Of a stretch of 64,000 bases of DNA, positions 17,805 through 27,030 are shown piece after piece; within the stretch, counting starts at the first letter, position 1, and each line of letters starts with the position of its first letter. This DNA is from Brevibacillus laterosporus (GTDB lineage Bacteria > Bacillota > Bacilli > Brevibacillales > Brevibacillaceae): contig NZ_JAUKFY010000013.1 of assembly GCF_030489605.1 (NCBI RefSeq), positions 62,001 to 126,000 on the forward strand. The letters are read 5' to 3'. A program made the position numbers and the translations under genes. The notes under the pieces were generated by a model. The model was not told where the DNA came from, searched no databases, and saw only the letters and a program-made list of their open reading frames with translations.

Positions 17805-18413
17805 TTACGCCAGTAGATATCCCTTTTCTACCGCACTGTTAATCAGCTCTTCAGCATATGTCCAAAGTGATTCAGACCCCTCCTGAATCGGTTGCTTCAC
17901 TCGCTTAATCACCTGATCCCTTGTAATATGATTGGTTTTCCAGGTAGCCCCTTCCGTATAATAATTAAACAGCAAGGGTTGAAAACGATCGAGAGCGACA
18001 GCAAATCGGGCCTCCGGAGTAATCCTTTGTTCAAATTCTTCCCACAAGCCCTTAAACTCTGCCTCCTGATCGTCAGGTAATATGGCATAGATTCTATCAG
18101 CAGCAGCCCTCTCACGCGCCTCTTTGTCAAGATACCCCCGATCGTCGTACACATATGTATCTCCTGCATCAATCTCTACAATATCATGCAATAACAGCAT
18201 TTTTATCACTCGTAACAAATCCACCTCTGCATCGCTAGCATGCTCTTGCAAAACCGTTGCTAACATCGCTACATGCCATGAATGCTCAGCATCATTTTCA
18301 CGCCTAGAGCCATTCAACAGTAAGGTCTGTCGGTAGATATGCTTCATTTGATCAATTTCTCTTAAAAATTGGAGCTGCTGTTCAATTCGTACTCCTGTTT
18401 GACTCAAATTCAT
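17805..18413 (-). CDS. HD-domain phosphohydrolase, YfbR-like
   Basis: A 202-residue HD-superfamily metal-dependent phosphohydrolase. Candidate metal ligands are His44 (in RRENDAEHSWHVAM), His76-Asp77 (LLLHDIVEIDAGD) and Asp142 (VALDRFQP). The layout matches the YfbR/HDDC2 class, which dephosphorylates deoxynucleoside 5'-monophosphates; that substrate is inferred from family likeness only. The ATG at 18411-18413 is preceded by GAGGGGAG; the longer frame starting 60 bases upstream lacks one. A terminator at 18526-18552 separates it from the UMP-kinase-like gene. Confidence 0.85.
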   Translation of the reverse strand: MNLSQTGVRIEQQLQFLREIDQMKHIYRQTLLLNGSRRENDAEHSWHVAMLATVLQEHASDAEVDLLRVIKMLLLHDIVEIDAGDTYVYDDRGYLDKEARERAAADRIYAILPDDQEAEFKGLWEEFEQRITPEARFAVALDRFQPLLFNYYTEGATWKTNHITRDQVIKRVKQPIQEGSESLWTYAEELINSAVEKGYLLA

Positions 18414-18525
18414 GTTATAACTCCCCTCTACCTTTTCTGGTTGTAAGCGCTGTATTTTTTGCAGATGATTCAAAGTTTTCTTACTTATAATAAATAATTT
18501 GATTCATTGTAAGTGAGTGTAGGAA

Positions 18526-18555
18526 AACCTCCCGCTATGTACAGGAGGTTCTTTT
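18526..18555 (-). terminator. Terminator downstream of the UMP-kinase-like gene
   Basis: A 7-bp stem AACCTCC / GGAGGTT with T-rich tails on both strands (CTTTTT rightward, TTTTCC leftward). It separates two minus-strand genes. Confidence 0.6.
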
Positions 18556-18599
18556 TCCCTTTATAAAGAAAGATTCGTCAAAAAGCCTGTCTTTCCTTT

Positions 18600-19343
18600 T
18601 TAATGAGATGAAAGTACAGTACCGACCCGATCCGAAACCAGTGTTCCTAGATTCTCACCTTCACAAATCCGCTTCATGACATGCTTCTTATCAAAATTAA
18701 AAACATGGATAGGCAGAGCATAGTCACGCGCCAAAATGACGGCAGACTGATCCATTACCTTCAATCCCTGGCGAATCACATCATCATAGGAAAGTGATTC
18801 ATACAGCTTGGTTTTTGCCAAAATACGCGGGTCTCCATTGAGTACACCATCTACCCCATGCTTGGCAACAAGGATCGCATCAGCTTCCATCTCTAAAGCA
18901 CGCTGTACAGCAGGATAATCTGTTGTAACATAGGGCTGACCGTTTCCTCCAGCGAAGATAATGACATGTCCTTTCTCTAAATGATGCAATGCTCGCAGAC
19001 GAATATAAGGCTCGGCAACTGAATTAATTGGATTAGCAGTCATCACACGTACCTCATGATCCGTTCTGTTGTTCAACACACCTCTGAGCATAAGACTGTT
19101 AATAACAGTTGCCATCGTTCCGATATTATCCGCTTCCACACGGCCAATTCCCCATTCAGTGGCCATATTCCCTCTAAAAATATTGCCTCCACCAATGACG
19201 ATAGCTACCTCCACGCCTAACTGTAACAGTGCCTCTACTTCATCTGCAATGTGTGTCAGCCTATCTGGATCAAAACCAAATCCTTTGTCTCCGGCTACAG
19301 CACCGCCACTTATTTTGACCAGTACACGCTTATATCTTGACAT
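18600..19343 (-). CDS. UMP-kinase-like amino-acid-kinase-family protein (PyrH paralogue)
   Basis: A 247-residue protein with the overall PyrH plan: YKRVLVKISGGAVAG at the start, VIGGGNIFRGN at about residues 49-59, a DGVLNGDP loop, and a C-terminal VMDQSA...VFNFD stretch. Several hallmark positions depart from canonical UMP kinase as I remember it: SGGAVAG for SGEALAG, GGNGQPYVTTDYPAVQRALEM for the usual GTGNPYFSTD...A, and AKHGVDG for AKNNVDG. It stands with an inositol-phosphatase-family gene and a thioesterase rather than in the tsf-pyrH-frr operon. It may be a paralogue with altered nucleotide specificity; activity is uncertain. Confidence 0.75.
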   Translation of the reverse strand: MSRYKRVLVKISGGAVAGDKGFGFDPDRLTHIADEVEALLQLGVEVAIVIGGGNIFRGNMATEWGIGRVEADNIGTMATVINSLMLRGVLNNRTDHEVRVMTANPINSVAEPYIRLRALHHLEKGHVIIFAGGNGQPYVTTDYPAVQRALEMEADAILVAKHGVDGVLNGDPRILAKTKLYESLSYDDVIRQGLKVMDQSAVILARDYALPIHVFNFDKKHVMKRICEGENLGTLVSDRVGTVLSSH

Positions 19344-19431
19344 AGCTCTCCCCCTTAATTTGTGGAAGAATTCCTTCCGTATTGTAATCAGAAATCAGGG
19401 GTTTTGGCAATCTTTTCAAGAAAAAAACCAG

Positions 19432-20214
19432 CTAACAATAATCTCGCATCATATCGCATAGCTCATCTTGAAGCGCTCCCCCACTCACAATCATGCTAAC
19501 CAATAGTTCGGGATGATAAGCTTCGTATGTAAACGCTTCTGCACACCAGCCAGTCATTTTCGCCCCTGCCTCTTGCGCAATTAAGACGCCAGCCGCCACA
19601 TCCATCATGTTGGTTTTTTCCATTACAATGTAATCAAGCCAACCATTTGCCAGCAAACAAAAATCTAGAGCAGGAGAATAATTTCTCATTAAACGTTTCG
19701 TGTGTAGGAACAAATCTCTAGTGGTCTCTATTTCTTGCTCTTTTGTCAATGCCTCTCTGCCTCGAACGTAAGAACCTGTCGCACGGGCGAGTGCATTCTT
19801 ATTGCTGACACGCATAGGGCTGCCATTTAAATAGGCTCCTTTGCCCTTCTCTGCCCAAAATAATTGGTCAGATATCGGATTGTATACAACACCTACTATC
19901 AGCTCTCCACGGTGCTCTAGAGCAATCGAAACAGAGAAATAAGGATGTCCCACAAAGAAATTATTGGTTCCGTCCATTGGATCAATCACCCATAAATACT
20001 CGTCACCCCGACTAATCGTACCGATTTCTTCAGAGTAAATAGAATGATCGGGAAAGTGGCGGTGAATTACTTCAATAATGCGGCTTTCACTCTCTCTATC
20101 TTCTACTAGCTTGACATCATTGTGCGATTCCAATTCAGGGAACAATTGTTGTGAAAAACGTTGCTTTAAATAAGCTCCAGCTGTAAGTGCTGCCTCTTTT
20201 GCAATTTCTAGCAT
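19432..20214 (-). CDS. Inositol monophosphatase family protein (1)
   Basis: A 260-residue Mg2+-dependent sugar-phosphatase-family enzyme. Metal ligands are visible as Glu62/Glu63 (YSEEIG), Asp78 and Asp81 (WVIDPMDGTNNF). The C-terminal motif is MDVAAGVLIAQEAGAKM, where most IMPases have a Trp before the Asp. Substrates in the family include inositol phosphate, fructose-1,6-bisphosphate, NADP and PAP, and the sequence does not decide among them. The ATG is preceded by GAGGAG. It lies 88 bases upstream of the PyrH-like gene and 76 downstream of the thioesterase gene, suggesting one transcript. Confidence 0.88.
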   Translation of the reverse strand: MLEIAKEAALTAGAYLKQRFSQQLFPELESHNDVKLVEDRESESRIIEVIHRHFPDHSIYSEEIGTISRGDEYLWVIDPMDGTNNFFVGHPYFSVSIALEHRGELIVGVVYNPISDQLFWAEKGKGAYLNGSPMRVSNKNALARATGSYVRGREALTKEQEIETTRDLFLHTKRLMRNYSPALDFCLLANGWLDYIVMEKTNMMDVAAGVLIAQEAGAKMTGWCAEAFTYEAYHPELLVSMIVSGGALQDELCDMMRDYC

Positions 20215-20290
20215 GGCTAATTCTCCTCACTCTTTGTTCATCTTCATATTCATATCTCTATCTTTTATTCCAGACTTTCTATTTGATAAG

Positions 20291-20773
20291 CTAGATTCTT
20301 CCTCGGTCAATTATGACAAAGGTTCCAGTACCATGCGCAATTAGCCGATCCTGATCGTCATAGACAAATCCCTCCATTACGGCCATTAACCCACCTCGAT
20401 GAATCAGTTTAGCAACTGACTTTAGCTTCTGACCTTTACCGGGACGTAGATAACGTATTTGCAAATCGCTCGTAACTGCAGCCTTTCCCTCTTTAGCCAT
20501 TACCTTATTGATCAGTGACCCCATCGTGTTATCGATTAATGTGGCCGTAACACCACCATGCACAATCTTTAGGGAGTTATGCATATATGGAGTGATGGGA
20601 ACCTCAAATTGATAGGTTCTTTCATCAATAAAGGCTCCTTGTAATCCTAAGAAACCAGATAGATAGGCACTATTTCGCTCACGCTTCTGCTTAATTGCTT
20701 GTAGGGCTAAACGAAGAATTTCACGTTCCTCATCGGTGCCCTCCGTCATAATTTGTTTCCACTCCTCCTGCAT
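20291..20773 (-). CDS. PaaI-type hotdog-fold thioesterase
   Basis: A 160-residue single-hotdog protein. The family signature is MHNSLKIVHGGVTATLIDNTMGSLINK (about residues 65-91), with the HGG motif and the following Asp, and then TSDLQIRYLRPGKGQKLKSVAKLIHRGG. Such enzymes hydrolyse acyl- or phenylacyl-CoA thioesters in the cytoplasm. The first ~45 residues are a charged helical extension. The start is preceded by AAAGGGGG. It is probably the first gene of a unit with the IMPase and PyrH-like genes. Confidence 0.85.
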   Translation of the reverse strand: MQEEWKQIMTEGTDEEREILRLALQAIKQKRERNSAYLSGFLGLQGAFIDERTYQFEVPITPYMHNSLKIVHGGVTATLIDNTMGSLINKVMAKEGKAAVTSDLQIRYLRPGKGQKLKSVAKLIHRGGLMAVMEGFVYDDQDRLIAHGTGTFVIIDRGRI

Positions 20774-20998
20774 CTAATAAAGCCCCCTTTACTATCCTGA
20801 CATATTGGTATAGGCAATGACCTTCTACGATCATACAAAAAAAGAAGTAGAAACAAAAGCAGGCATATCCAAATGTGGTATTCCTATCCCTGAATAGAAA
20901 AACAGGCAATCTCTTTTCCGAAAATGCCTCGGATCAAGACTGCCTATCTGAGATAGCTAGAGTATAGTTTGTAATTTAATTCCGATATTCATGCAAGC

Positions 20999-21952
20999 TT
21001 ATAATTTTAACTCCTGCACCTGCGGATTCGTGTTTGAAATCGACGCAAGACTCTTTTTCGGACGCGAGGACCAATAGACACCCAACAGCACGAGCACCCC
21101 GCCTACTATTTGAGATAAAAGCAATTCCTCACGTAAAAACAATACCGCAAACAAGGTAGCAAAAACCGGCACTAAATTCATAAACGGTGAAGCTTTTGTT
21201 GGTCCTAAAAAGTGGACTGATTTCGTCCAGCAAAAGAAAGCTATTACCGACGAGAAGATACCTAAATAAGCAATTGACCATAGATTTTCCCATAGGAATA
21301 ACTGAACAGGGCGATAGCTTAGCTCCAGCATCATCAACGGCACTGTAGTAATTACACCTGCAAAGACAATCAATGTAAAGCCGATCAACCCCGGTAGCCG
21401 GTCCGCTGTTTTACGAAGCATAACCGAATAAATGGCCATTAAGAGATTGCTTAAAATCAATACGATATCGCCATTATTTAATCGAATTTCAGCAAAGGTT
21501 CCGATGTGTCCTTTGCTGATAATCCACAAAACTCCCAGCAACGATAGAAGAATACCAATTACTTGGTTGCTGGTAATTCTCTCATGCAGCATAAAATAAG
21601 CAACGACAGTGATAAAGATGGGCGATAAGGATGAAAGTAAAGATGCATTGACCGTGTTGGTATGCTCCATACCCCAATATACCAATCCCGTAAATAAAGC
21701 AATTCCCAAGAAGCCCATCACTACTACTTCTTTCCAAAACCTCAAATAAAATTGCCAATTTTCACGCAATAATTTCCATGTAAAAGGTAATAGTACGATA
21801 AGAGCAAAAGACCAACGCAACAAACTAAGAGTAAATGGCGGTACGTGATGTAAAATATTTTTGCCAATCAAAAAATTGCTTCCCCATAACAGAGTTGCTA
21901 ACAGGGGAATCAAATAGACGATCCGATTAGCTTTTTTACCTTGAGTACCCAA
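20999..21952 (-). CDS. EamA-family (DMT superfamily) transporter (1)
   Basis: A 317-residue membrane protein with about ten transmembrane helices in two EamA halves. The first opens with YLIPLLATLLWGSNFLIGKNIL; the second has GDIVLILSNLLMAIYSVMLRK and ends LGGVLVLLGVYWSSR-like. Members export amino acids and other metabolites. Translation starts at a TTG (21950-21952) preceded by AAGGGG. An imperfect inverted repeat at 20908-20945 may be its terminator. The substrate is unknown. Confidence 0.88.
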   Translation of the reverse strand: MGTQGKKANRIVYLIPLLATLLWGSNFLIGKNILHHVPPFTLSLLRWSFALIVLLPFTWKLLRENWQFYLRFWKEVVVMGFLGIALFTGLVYWGMEHTNTVNASLLSSLSPIFITVVAYFMLHERITSNQVIGILLSLLGVLWIISKGHIGTFAEIRLNNGDIVLILSNLLMAIYSVMLRKTADRLPGLIGFTLIVFAGVITTVPLMMLELSYRPVQLFLWENLWSIAYLGIFSSVIAFFCWTKSVHFLGPTKASPFMNLVPVFATLFAVLFLREELLLSQIVGGVLVLLGVYWSSRPKKSLASISNTNPQVQELKL

Positions 21953-22261
21953 TCTGATCCCCTTCCTTCCATTAAATATGTAGAACTTGTTACAAACAGA
22001 TTTGTTTCGTTGTTATTGTATCACCTCGAAACACTGTTTTTAGTGTATCTGAATTTTTTAAAAATTACGCGTTTATTCATTGCTTTCATACACAAAAGCG
22101 TTTATGTATTGGGCTATTACAACGTTTATGCAGATATCCAATAAAATAAAACTGAATAATAAATACAAAAAATGAATAATTATACTGAAGCAACCAACAT
22201 AAAAGCCCGCGAAACAAACTGCTGTTTCACGAGCTTTCTCTTCTGTTTCAACCTGTTTTTT
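21953..22261. other. AT-rich intergenic region with lepB terminator
   Basis: About 310 bases with no credible gene. It holds the EamA promoter region and, at 22202-22240, a 15-bp stem with two wobble positions (AAAGCCCGCGAAACA with TGTTTCACGAGCTTT). Read leftwards this ends in TTTTATGTT and acts as the lepB terminator. Confidence 0.5.
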
Positions 22262-22780
22262 TTACATGATTCGCATATGATTAAACGGATAGTATAAAAA
22301 GATGCCTTTGCCTACCACTGCTTTTTTTTCAACAAATGGGGTTGGCCATAAATGTGAATCAAAGCTACCGTTCCGATTATCTCCCAAAAAGAAGTAGTGG
22401 TCTGGCGGAACATGGACCGGAGCAAAATCATAATTCATCGCTTCTTTTAAGTATGGTTCCTCTATCTTTACACCGTTGCGATACAAGAAACCTTGTTTTA
22501 TTTCGATGGTATCTCCCCCTTTTCCAACCAAGCGTTTAATAAACAAGTCCTTATTTCCTTGAATTGGCGGGGAAAACACAACAATATCGCCATATTGGAA
22601 GTTTTCTGGATTGGATATTTTCTCAATGAAAAGACGGTCATTCACTTGCAGGGTAGGAACCATCGACGTAGATGGAACATAAACAGCTTGAACCACAAAC
22701 GTACGAATTGTAAAGCTCAGCACAAGGGCAATAGCTATTATGGGCAGCCACTCTCTCATTATTTTTGGTAACTTCTTCAT
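22262..22780 (-). CDS. lepB: Type I signal peptidase
   Basis: A 172-residue SipS-class signal peptidase that removes signal peptides from secreted proteins at the outer face of the membrane. One N-terminal helix (about residues 12-32) precedes the catalytic Ser39 (VPSTSMVPTL) and the general base Lys82 (LFIKRLVGKGGD). The family box GDNRNGSFDSH is near residue 140. The ATG at 22778-22780 is preceded by GAGGAGGGA; an upstream 11-codon extension is rejected. It is divergent from ilvD. Confidence 0.95.
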   Translation of the reverse strand: MKKLPKIMREWLPIIAIALVLSFTIRTFVVQAVYVPSTSMVPTLQVNDRLFIEKISNPENFQYGDIVVFSPPIQGNKDLFIKRLVGKGGDTIEIKQGFLYRNGVKIEEPYLKEAMNYDFAPVHVPPDHYFFLGDNRNGSFDSHLWPTPFVEKKAVVGKGIFLYYPFNHMRIM

Positions 22781-22861
22781 TATAAAGATCCCTCCTCTTA
22801 AGTATACGAGCAACAGACTGGGTCAATTTCACTCTTTGTCACTTTTTTTCTTGTCCGAAAT

Positions 22862-22915
22862 GAACAAATGTTCAGATCATTTTGCTTGTTTCATACTTTC
22901 GTGTAGTGCTACAAT
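22862..22915 (+). promoter_or_regulatory. ilvD promoter and palindrome
   Basis: TTGTTT (22886-22891) and TACAAT (22910-22915) are spaced 18 bases apart, a plausible sigma-A promoter. Twelve bases upstream, a perfect TGAAC-N4-GTTCA dyad (core 22862-22873) resembles the GAAC-N4-GTTC core of Bacillus LexA boxes, but the outer bases differ from the C...G consensus. Confidence 0.4.
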
Positions 22916-23007
22916 AGTGAAAATACTTGGATAGGGTGTTGTCGTACGGCTTCATTCCCAATGAAATAACTCTTACGATATCTGAACCATACTGGAGGAT
23001 AGGCGAC

Positions 23008-24681
23008 ATGAGACAAAGAAGCGATATGATCAAAAAAGGCTTTGACCGAGCTCCTCACCGGAGTTTACTACGAGCGGCAGGTGTACGGGACGAGGATTTC
23101 GATAAACCGTTTATTGCCATCTGCAACTCTTATATAGATATTATTCCTGGTCACGTCCATTTGCAAGAGTTTGGTAAGATAGTAAAAGAAGCCGTTCGTG
23201 AAGCAGGCGGTGTTCCTTTTGAGTTTAACACAATTGGAGTAGATGACGGAATTGCCATGGGGCATATCGGGATGCGGTATTCATTGCCAAGCCGAGAATT
23301 GATTGCTGACAGTCTAGAAACAGTGGTTGCGGCTCATTGGTTTGATGGTCTCATCTGTATTCCGAATTGTGACAAAATTACACCAGGCATGATTATGGGA
23401 GCTTTGCGTGTTAATATTCCAACCATTTTTGTCACAGGTGGCCCAATGAAAGCAGGGAAAACTAGCGACGGGCGCTCAATCTCCCTCTCTTCCGTCTTTG
23501 AAGGCGTAGGAGCTCACCAAGCAGGCCTGATTGATGATGATAAGCTGTTGGAATTAGAACAATACGGCTGCCCCAGCTGCGGTTCCTGTTCAGGCATGTT
23601 TACAGCCAATTCAATGAATTGCTTGGCTGAAGCATTAGGAATTGCCCTACCAGGAAACGGCACAATTTTGGCTACCTCTCCTGAACGCCGTGAACTTGTT
23701 AAATCTACTGCAAGTGCCCTGATGCACTTAATTAAACATGATATTAAAATACGCGATATTGTTACAAAGGATGCACTAGATGATGCCTTTGCGTTAGATA
23801 TGGCAATGGGCGGGTCTACAAATACTGTTCTGCATACGTTAGCGCTCGCCCATGAAGCCGGCTTTGAATATCCGATGGAAAGAATCAATCAGGTAGCTGA
23901 ACGCGCACCGCACCTATGCAAGTTAGCTCCTGCATCCGATTATCATATCGAGGATTGCCACAATGCTGGAGGCGTATCCGCCATTTTACGGGAGCTAATG
24001 AAACGAGAAGGAATCCTGCATCCTGATCGCATTACGGTTACCGGTAAGACACTGCGTGAGAATGTAGCTGAAGCAACTATTTTAGATGAAGCTGTGATAC
24101 ATCCTCTTGAAAAACCTTACAGTGAACGCGGGGGACTTGCTGTTCTGTTTGGAAATATAGCTCCAGAAGGCTCCATCATTAAAACAGGAGCCGTGGACCC
24201 TTCCATTAAAAAACATGTGGGACCGGCTATTTGCTTCGACTCCCAAGAGGAAGCTTTAGAAGGCATCGCAAACGGAAAAATTAAAGAAGGACATGTTGTG
24301 GTAATTCGTTATGAAGGACCAAAAGGCGGACCAGGTATGCCAGAGATGCTTGCACCCACTTCTCAGATTGTCGGGATGGGGCTTGGTACTAAGGTAGCTC
24401 TCGTAACAGATGGACGTTTCTCCGGCGCTTCCAGAGGAATTAGTGTTGGTCACGTTTCACCCGAAGCAGCCGAAGCCGGACCGATTGCATTTGTCCATGA
24501 TGGCGATATTATCAGCATAGATATGGAAGCACGTACCATACAGCTAGAAATTTCTGACGAGGAAATGGCAAAACGCAAAGAAAGCTGGGCAGGATTCGAA
24601 CCAAAAGTAAAGACAGGCTATCTTGCTCGTTATTCTAAGCTAGTCACCAATGCATCAACTGGCGGCGTATTAAAAATATAA
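23008..24681 (+). CDS. ilvD: Dihydroxy-acid dehydratase
   Basis: A 557-residue iron-sulfur enzyme catalysing the third common step of valine, isoleucine and pantothenate synthesis (dihydroxy-acid to 2-keto acid). Cys121 (NCDKITPGM) and Cys194 within [16 protein letters not shown] are expected cluster ligands. The C-terminal domain has [20 protein letters not shown]. The ATG at 23008 is preceded by GGAGG at nine bases; an in-frame start 81 bases earlier lacks one. The gene is alone, away from the ilv-leu operon. No T-box leader was found in the 190 bases upstream. Confidence 0.96.
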   Translation: MRQRSDMIKKGFDRAPHRSLLRAAGVRDEDFDKPFIAICNSYIDIIPGHVHLQEFGKIVKEAVREAGGVPFEFNTIGVDDGIAMGHIGMRYSLPSRELIADSLETVVAAHWFDGLICIPNCDKITPGMIMGALRVNIPTIFVTGGPMKAGKTSDGRSISLSSVFEGVGAHQAGLIDDDKLLELEQYGCPSCGSCSGMFTANSMNCLAEALGIALPGNGTILATSPERRELVKSTASALMHLIKHDIKIRDIVTKDALDDAFALDMAMGGSTNTVLHTLALAHEAGFEYPMERINQVAERAPHLCKLAPASDYHIEDCHNAGGVSAILRELMKREGILHPDRITVTGKTLRENVAEATILDEAVIHPLEKPYSERGGLAVLFGNIAPEGSIIKTGAVDPSIKKHVGPAICFDSQEEALEGIANGKIKEGHVVVIRYEGPKGGPGMPEMLAPTSQIVGMGLGTKVALVTDGRFSGASRGISVGHVSPEAAEAGPIAFVHDGDIISIDMEARTIQLEISDEEMAKRKESWAGFEPKVKTGYLARYSKLVTNASTGGVLKI

Positions 24682-24693
24682 CGTTGATATCCG

Positions 24694-24722
24694 GGCTCCC
24701 CTATGAAAAGGGAGTCTTTTTT
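24694..24722 (+). terminator. ilvD terminator
   Basis: A GGCTCCC / GGGAGTC stem is followed by TTTTTT. Confidence 0.75.
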
Positions 24723-24832
24723 CATCCAGAATAAAAAGAATGGCAACAAAATTAACTTGAAACCAACGTCCATGCATAATAAAGTAGAAGAGTTAGACCC
24801 GATGAATTGCAAATGCTCGCAAGGAGGTTTTT

Positions 24833-25507
24833 ATGCGTTTACGCAATATTCCTGGCGCAGAAGATATGCTGCGCCAATTTCCAACCTATGCAGATAATCC
24901 TAGTCAATATAAGGGAAAATGGTCAGACTGCTTTGGCAATAACAATCCGATTCATGTTGAGATTGGCAGTGGCAAAGGACGTTTTATTAATACATTGGCA
25001 GCTCGCTTCCCCTCAATCAATTTTATCGCAATCGAGTTAAAAGCAGAAGTGCTGTATCGCACAGCCCAACGTACGGAACAAAAGGAAATTCCTAATTTAA
25101 AATTGGTTCAATTCGATGCTTTCAAAATTACGGAACTGTTTGAGCAAGGGGAACTAGATCGGATTTACTTAAACTTTAGCGATCCATGGCCGAAAAAACG
25201 TCACAGCAAACGCCGCCTGACGCATTTCACCTTTTTACGTCAATATCGAGCTGTGCTAAAGCAAGATGGAGAAATTCATCTCAAAACAGATAATCAACAT
25301 CTGTTTGAATTCTCTCTAAATCAATTCGCTAACGAACTGTTTCAATTGCGCCATATCACATTTGATCTTCATTCATCCGAACAAGCTGCAACGAATGTGA
25401 TGACCGAGTATGAAGAACGCTTTTCCAATCGCGGACAACGCATCTTCCGCACAGAGGCTCTTTGTAAACCGGTTGCACCCACAAATCAATCGTCTAAAGC
25501 TGAATAG
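24833..25507 (+). CDS. trmB: tRNA (guanine-N7-)-methyltransferase
   Basis: A 224-residue SAM-dependent enzyme making m7G46 in tRNA variable loops. The SAM loop is VEIGSGKGRF (about residues 43-52), with the acidic IELK after it. The family signature LNFSDPWPKKRHSKRRL lies at about 115-131, and TEYEERF near the C-terminus. The length is standard. An AAGGAGG site precedes the ATG. It is monocistronic between two terminators. Confidence 0.96.
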   Translation: MRLRNIPGAEDMLRQFPTYADNPSQYKGKWSDCFGNNNPIHVEIGSGKGRFINTLAARFPSINFIAIELKAEVLYRTAQRTEQKEIPNLKLVQFDAFKITELFEQGELDRIYLNFSDPWPKKRHSKRRLTHFTFLRQYRAVLKQDGEIHLKTDNQHLFEFSLNQFANELFQLRHITFDLHSSEQAATNVMTEYEERFSNRGQRIFRTEALCKPVAPTNQSSKAE

Positions 25508-25562
25508 ACTGCCTTCTACTTATCATTCTTCATTTATCGTATAAAGTCATGATCAAAGCTCG

Positions 25563-25596
25563 AAGCAATCATTCTTTTGGAATGGTTGCTTTTTTG
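25563..25596 (+). terminator. trmB terminator
   Basis: AAGCAATCATTC pairs with GGAATGGTTGCTT across a TTTT loop and is followed by six Ts. Confidence 0.85.
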
Positions 25597-26004
25597 TATA
25601 TAATCACCATAATGTCAAAAATATTTCAAATATAAAGATATACCGACTCTATTTATCTGAAAAATAAAATAACTAATAAATTGGGAATAGTTACTTGCAC
25701 TTTATTGCACTCAAGCTGTTTCATTTTCTCAAAATTAGTGTAAAATTTCCTAAGTAAACAATAAAAATCCAAGTATTCAATGTATTAACTAGTTTTAACC
25801 AGTATATATTTTCCATTAATTACGCATAACATATGATGAATTGCATATTTTACAAAATTTTAAAATTTATTGAACAGCACTTTTTCAGCAGATAACTACT
25901 TTACAAATCAAATAAAAGGAGTAAAATAATAATTGCTGAAGGACTTTTGTGCTGACTGGTCAATACAAAAAATATATGTACTTTTGGAAGGATAGGTGGA
26001 CTCT
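25597..26004 (+). other. Very AT-rich leader of the small secreted protein
   Basis: About 400 bases, strongly A+T-rich. It contains a TAAAAT -10-like element near 25740 and an AAAAGGAG site at 25914-25921. The latter could serve a 20-codon TTG frame (25933-25995) whose stop abuts the ribosome binding site of the next gene. No riboswitch was recognised. The length and composition suggest a regulated, possibly highly expressed gene downstream. Confidence 0.4.
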
Positions 26005-26337
26005 ATGAAAAAACAATTAATTTTAGGCATGACTGTACTAGCCTGTGTATTCTCTGCGTCTTCTGCATTTGCTGCTGAGGAAAACGCAACAAAAAACGAA
26101 ACAATAGCACCACAAACATTCTTTAATGTTCAGGTAGCACCACAAACAGTTGCACCTGCATCTGTTGTTGTACCAACTGAATTTACTAGTGACACTACAA
26201 AAGGTGAAGTAGTAAATTTCTCTATCTTCACTCCAGTATCTGCTCCTACTCAAGTAACAGATACTACATCACCAGCAACTGGTACCCAGTCTGCAACAAA
26301 AGGTGAAGTTTTTAAAAGCACAGTAATTTTCGGATAA
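26005..26337 (+). CDS. Small secreted protein with TKGEV repeats
   Basis: A 110-residue exported protein. The Sec signal peptide is clear (KKQLILGMTVLACVFSASS, cleavage after AFA). The mature ~85 residues are Thr/Ser/Val/Pro/Ala-rich. They include two APQT units and two longer units, TTKGEVVNFSIFTP and ATKGEVFKSTVIFG, each preceded by a threonine-rich linker. No enzymatic motif, cysteine or wall anchor is seen. AGGATAGGTGG precedes the ATG. It is monocistronic with a terminator. I do not recognise a family; a cell-surface or matrix peptide is conceivable. Confidence 0.7.
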   Translation: MKKQLILGMTVLACVFSASSAFAAEENATKNETIAPQTFFNVQVAPQTVAPASVVVPTEFTSDTTKGEVVNFSIFTPVSAPTQVTDTTSPATGTQSATKGEVFKSTVIFG

Positions 26338-26392
26338 TTACTTGCTGTAAAAATTCTCTCTTTTTTACCCTCTTTTTAAAAAACTGGTCATT

Positions 26393-26420
26393 AGCCTCCA
26401 CTTGTCGGAGGCTCTTTTTA
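26393..26420 (+). terminator. Terminator of the small secreted protein gene
   Basis: An AGCCTCC / GGAGGCT stem is followed by CTTTTTA. Confidence 0.75.
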
Positions 26421-26446
26421 TATATGTATACTTGTCTTACAAAAAT

Positions 26447-26483
26447 AAAAAAACGCGTAACATCTCGCTACGCGTTTTTTTAT
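26447..26483. terminator. Bidirectional terminator
   Basis: A perfect stem with AAAAAACGCGTA on the left and TACGCGTTTTTT on the right, flanked by A- and T-runs, separates two convergent genes. Confidence 0.85.
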
Positions 26484-26506
26484 ATCCCTCTGCAAAGCTG
26501 TATAAG

Positions 26507-26854
26507 TTATTCCTCTAGCTGGCTTACTTCTTCAACTTCTCTTTCCTCTTCCGGATGCCAATGATCCAATACTTTCCCTTGAAGGACACGTCCTTCAATA
26601 AACTCGATCTGGTTGGCAGAAAAACAGGTTTTCCATTCTACATGAAGCTCCTCCGCCATCTTCACTACCGTGAGTAGCTCTGACCAAGCTACATATCGCT
26701 TATACCAGAAAAATTGCGGCTGTTCATTCATATATGGATACAAATCATCAAACTCTGTATGTTTACAGTCAAGAGCCCGTTCAAAGTGAACTTTCGCGTG
26801 TTCCAGTTTTTCCTGGAAGTAAGATTGCAAATCCTTTTGAGAAAAGGTAGACAC
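26507..26854 (-). CDS. Hypothetical protein, 115 residues
   Basis: A soluble, largely helical acidic protein with several aromatic residues (YPYMNEQPQFFWYKRYVAW) and a glutamate-rich C-terminus. I prefer the GTG at 26852-26854, which has GGAGGG six bases upstream; the frame is open for 19 further codons to an ATG at 26909-26911 without a ribosome binding site. No family is recognised. It has its own terminator and lies upstream, in transcription order, of nothing obviously related. Confidence 0.65.
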   Translation of the reverse strand: MSTFSQKDLQSYFQEKLEHAKVHFERALDCKHTEFDDLYPYMNEQPQFFWYKRYVAWSELLTVVKMAEELHVEWKTCFSANQIEFIEGRVLQGKVLDHWHPEEEREVEEVSQLEE

Positions 26855-27030
26855 ATGAATCCCTCCAGTTTTTCCATTTACAGTTTCGTTGTATGAATCA
26901 TTCCAAGTCATTCCGAGTTACCAACAAAACTTATATCACCATTCTAACACGCACTGCAGTCTGTGAAAATAGTCATAATCTTGTCAATCTAACTATATGA
27001 AATAAAACAGGATACCTTGTTTATGAAGAA

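Noticed and set aside
22814-23007. Search for a T-box or BCAA attenuator before ilvD
   Set aside because: No T-box core, leader peptide rich in branched-chain codons, or terminator/antiterminator pair was seen; the region looks like a simple promoter.
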